Shown: positions 63,136 through 64,000 of the stretch, in pieces
How the letters are laid out: every line of letters starts with the position of its first letter
How positions within the stretch are numbered: position 1 is the stretch's first letter
Source: an uncultured Pontibacter sp.
GTDB taxonomy: Bacteria > Bacteroidota > Bacteroidia > Cytophagales > Hymenobacteraceae
Assembly (NCBI RefSeq): GCF_947495565.1
Contig: NZ_CANLZM010000010.1
Location: 124,001-188,000 of the forward strand
Direction of reading: 5' to 3'
DNA: 64,000 nt
Made by a program: the position numbers and the translations under genes
Notes under the pieces: generated by a model
The model's input: only the letters and a program-made list of their open reading frames with translations
The model's database searches: none
Told to the model about the DNA's origin: nothing

Positions 63136-64000
63136 ATGGCAGAGTTAGAGCACAATTACAATGAAGACAGCATCCGCTCCCTGGAGCCCCGCGAACACAT
63201 CAGGCTGCGCCCGGGTATGTATATCGGTAAACTGGGCGATGGTTCTTCGGCAGACGACGGTATTTACATTTTAGTAAAAGAGGTAATCGATAACTCCATC
63301 GACGAACACGTGATGGGTTACGGTAAGACTATCGAGGTCAAAATATCCGACCACAAAGTGCAGGTGCGCGACTACGGCCGTGGTATTCCGTTGGGTAAGG
63401 TAATTGACTGTGTGAGCAAGATCAACACCGGCGGCAAGTATGACAGCAAGGCCTTCCAGAAGTCTGTGGGTTTGAATGGTGTGGGTACTAAAGCGGTAAA
63501 TGCGCTTTCCAGCCATTTCCGGATTCAGTCTGTGCGTGATGGTAAAATGAAAGCCGCCGAATTTGAGAAAGGCTTGCTGACAGACGACCAGGAGGTGCAG
63601 GACTCTAGCCAGCGTAACGGTACCCTCACAATCTTTACTCCGGACGATTCCATCTTTAAGAATTATCAGTTTAACCCGGACTACCTGGAAAACCAGATAT
63701 GGAACTATGTGTATCTGAATGCTGGTCTGACTATAAATTTCAACGGTAAAAAATTCTACTCTGAAAACGGCCTGCTGGACCTGCTCCGCAACAAAGCCGA
63801 CGAGGAGAGCATGCGTTACCCGATCATCCACCTGAGAGGAGAGGATATAGAATTAGCCCTGACGCATGGCAATGACTACGGTGAGGAGTATTACTCGTTT
63901 GTGAACGGCCAGTACACAACTATGGGCGGTACGCACCTGGCGGCTTTCCGCGAAGCAGTAGTGAAGACCGTGCGCGACTTCTACAAAAAAGACTATGATG
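63136..64000 (+). CDS. parE: DNA topoisomerase IV subunit B (partial, runs off the window)
   Basis: The ATG at 63136 opens a frame that continues to the end of the window. It encodes the GHKL ATPase domain of a type II topoisomerase: [19 protein letters not shown] (residues 19-37), the ATP-binding [23 protein letters not shown] and [16 protein letters not shown]. The [20 protein letters not shown] form and the DNSIDEH variant (not DNSVDE) fit the Bacteroidota ParE rather than GyrB. ParE provides ATP-driven strand passage with ParC to separate daughter chromosomes. Confidence 0.93.
   Translation, partial: MAELEHNYNEDSIRSLEPREHIRLRPGMYIGKLGDGSSADDGIYILVKEVIDNSIDEHVMGYGKTIEVKISDHKVQVRDYGRGIPLGKVIDCVSKINTGGKYDSKAFQKSVGLNGVGTKAVNALSSHFRIQSVRDGKMKAAEFEKGLLTDDQEVQDSSQRNGTLTIFTPDDSIFKNYQFNPDYLENQIWNYVYLNAGLTINFNGKKFYSENGLLDLLRNKADEESMRYPIIHLRGEDIELALTHGNDYGEEYYSFVNGQYTTMGGTHLAAFREAVVKTVRDFYKKDYD

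Noticed and set aside
1-64000. tRNA, rRNA, insertion sequences and attachment sites
   Set aside because: No T-loop motif with a cloverleaf, no transposase and no terminal inverted repeats were seen. A tRNA scan would be decisive.

Overview
This 64 kb window is a typical stretch of chromosome from a Bacteroidota bacterium. Cytophagales, and within it a Pontibacter- or Hymenobacter-like member of the Hymenobacteraceae, is the best guess. The evidence is: almost no Shine-Dalgarno sequences; promoter -7 elements of the TAnnTTTG type; Bacteroidota marker families (DUF3276/PurA-like, DUF5103 type IX secretion plug protein, 800-residue MacB/FtsX-type permease, exonuclease/GIY-YIG fusion, short-tailed SixA, ParE with Bacteroidota spacing); and many lipoproteins. 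I see no rRNA or tRNA genes, no CRISPR array, no insertion sequence and no prophage. Genes are mostly single units or small operons, often separated by long perfect hairpins that serve converging genes.

Layout. 1-9.8 kb: mixed housekeeping and small accessory genes (DUF429, DinB-like, methyltransferase, an iodotyrosine-deiodinase-like flavoenzyme, YihY/BrkB, MurB, an envelope cluster of two LVIVD-type lipoproteins plus a barrel-like protein, an RlmL-type RNA methyltransferase). 9.9-13 kb: TopA and SixA. 13.1-23 kb: a chemosensory operon: ParA, a soluble receptor with nine near-identical 92-residue HAMP-type repeats, CheW, CheY, CheB, CheA, CheC. It has no CheR and no flagellar genes. It is followed by a putAbiC-like membrane protein. 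24-26.5 kb: a polyamine operon with a fused SpeH-SpeE and agmatinase. 26.7-33.6 kb: small membrane protein, Csp-type copper protein, RecQ, subtilisin-like lipoprotein, LexA-like XRE/S24 regulator, pirin. 33.7-39.1 kb: an ABC permease divergent from an NtrC-type regulator and histidine kinase, with a symmetric sigma-54-like regulatory region between them. 39-49.4 kb: OsmC, DUF5103, esterase, YchF, DUF3276, RlpA, DUF58, an unusual surface lipoprotein, Pgi. 49.7-60 kb: P-type ATPase, then a disaccharide-phosphorylase/glycolysis block (two beta-phosphoglucomutase-like HAD enzymes, OtsB, GH65, PfkB, Fba). 60-64 kb: exonuclease/GIY-YIG fusion, AI-2E-type permease, start of ParE.

How it fits together. 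The GH65 phosphorylase, beta-phosphoglucomutase-like enzymes, Pgi, PfkB and Fba make a continuous route from an alpha-glucoside such as trehalose to triose phosphates. SpeB, SpeH and SpeE give agmatine to putrescine to spermidine. The Che genes form one complete signalling core except for the missing methyltransferase.

The strongest unexplained signal is not a gene. The heptamer AAGTATA (either strand) occurs about one hundred times by eye, where about ten are expected from base composition, and its 10-bp palindrome AAGTATACTT occurs seven times. It lies in genes, in gaps and inside terminator hairpins.
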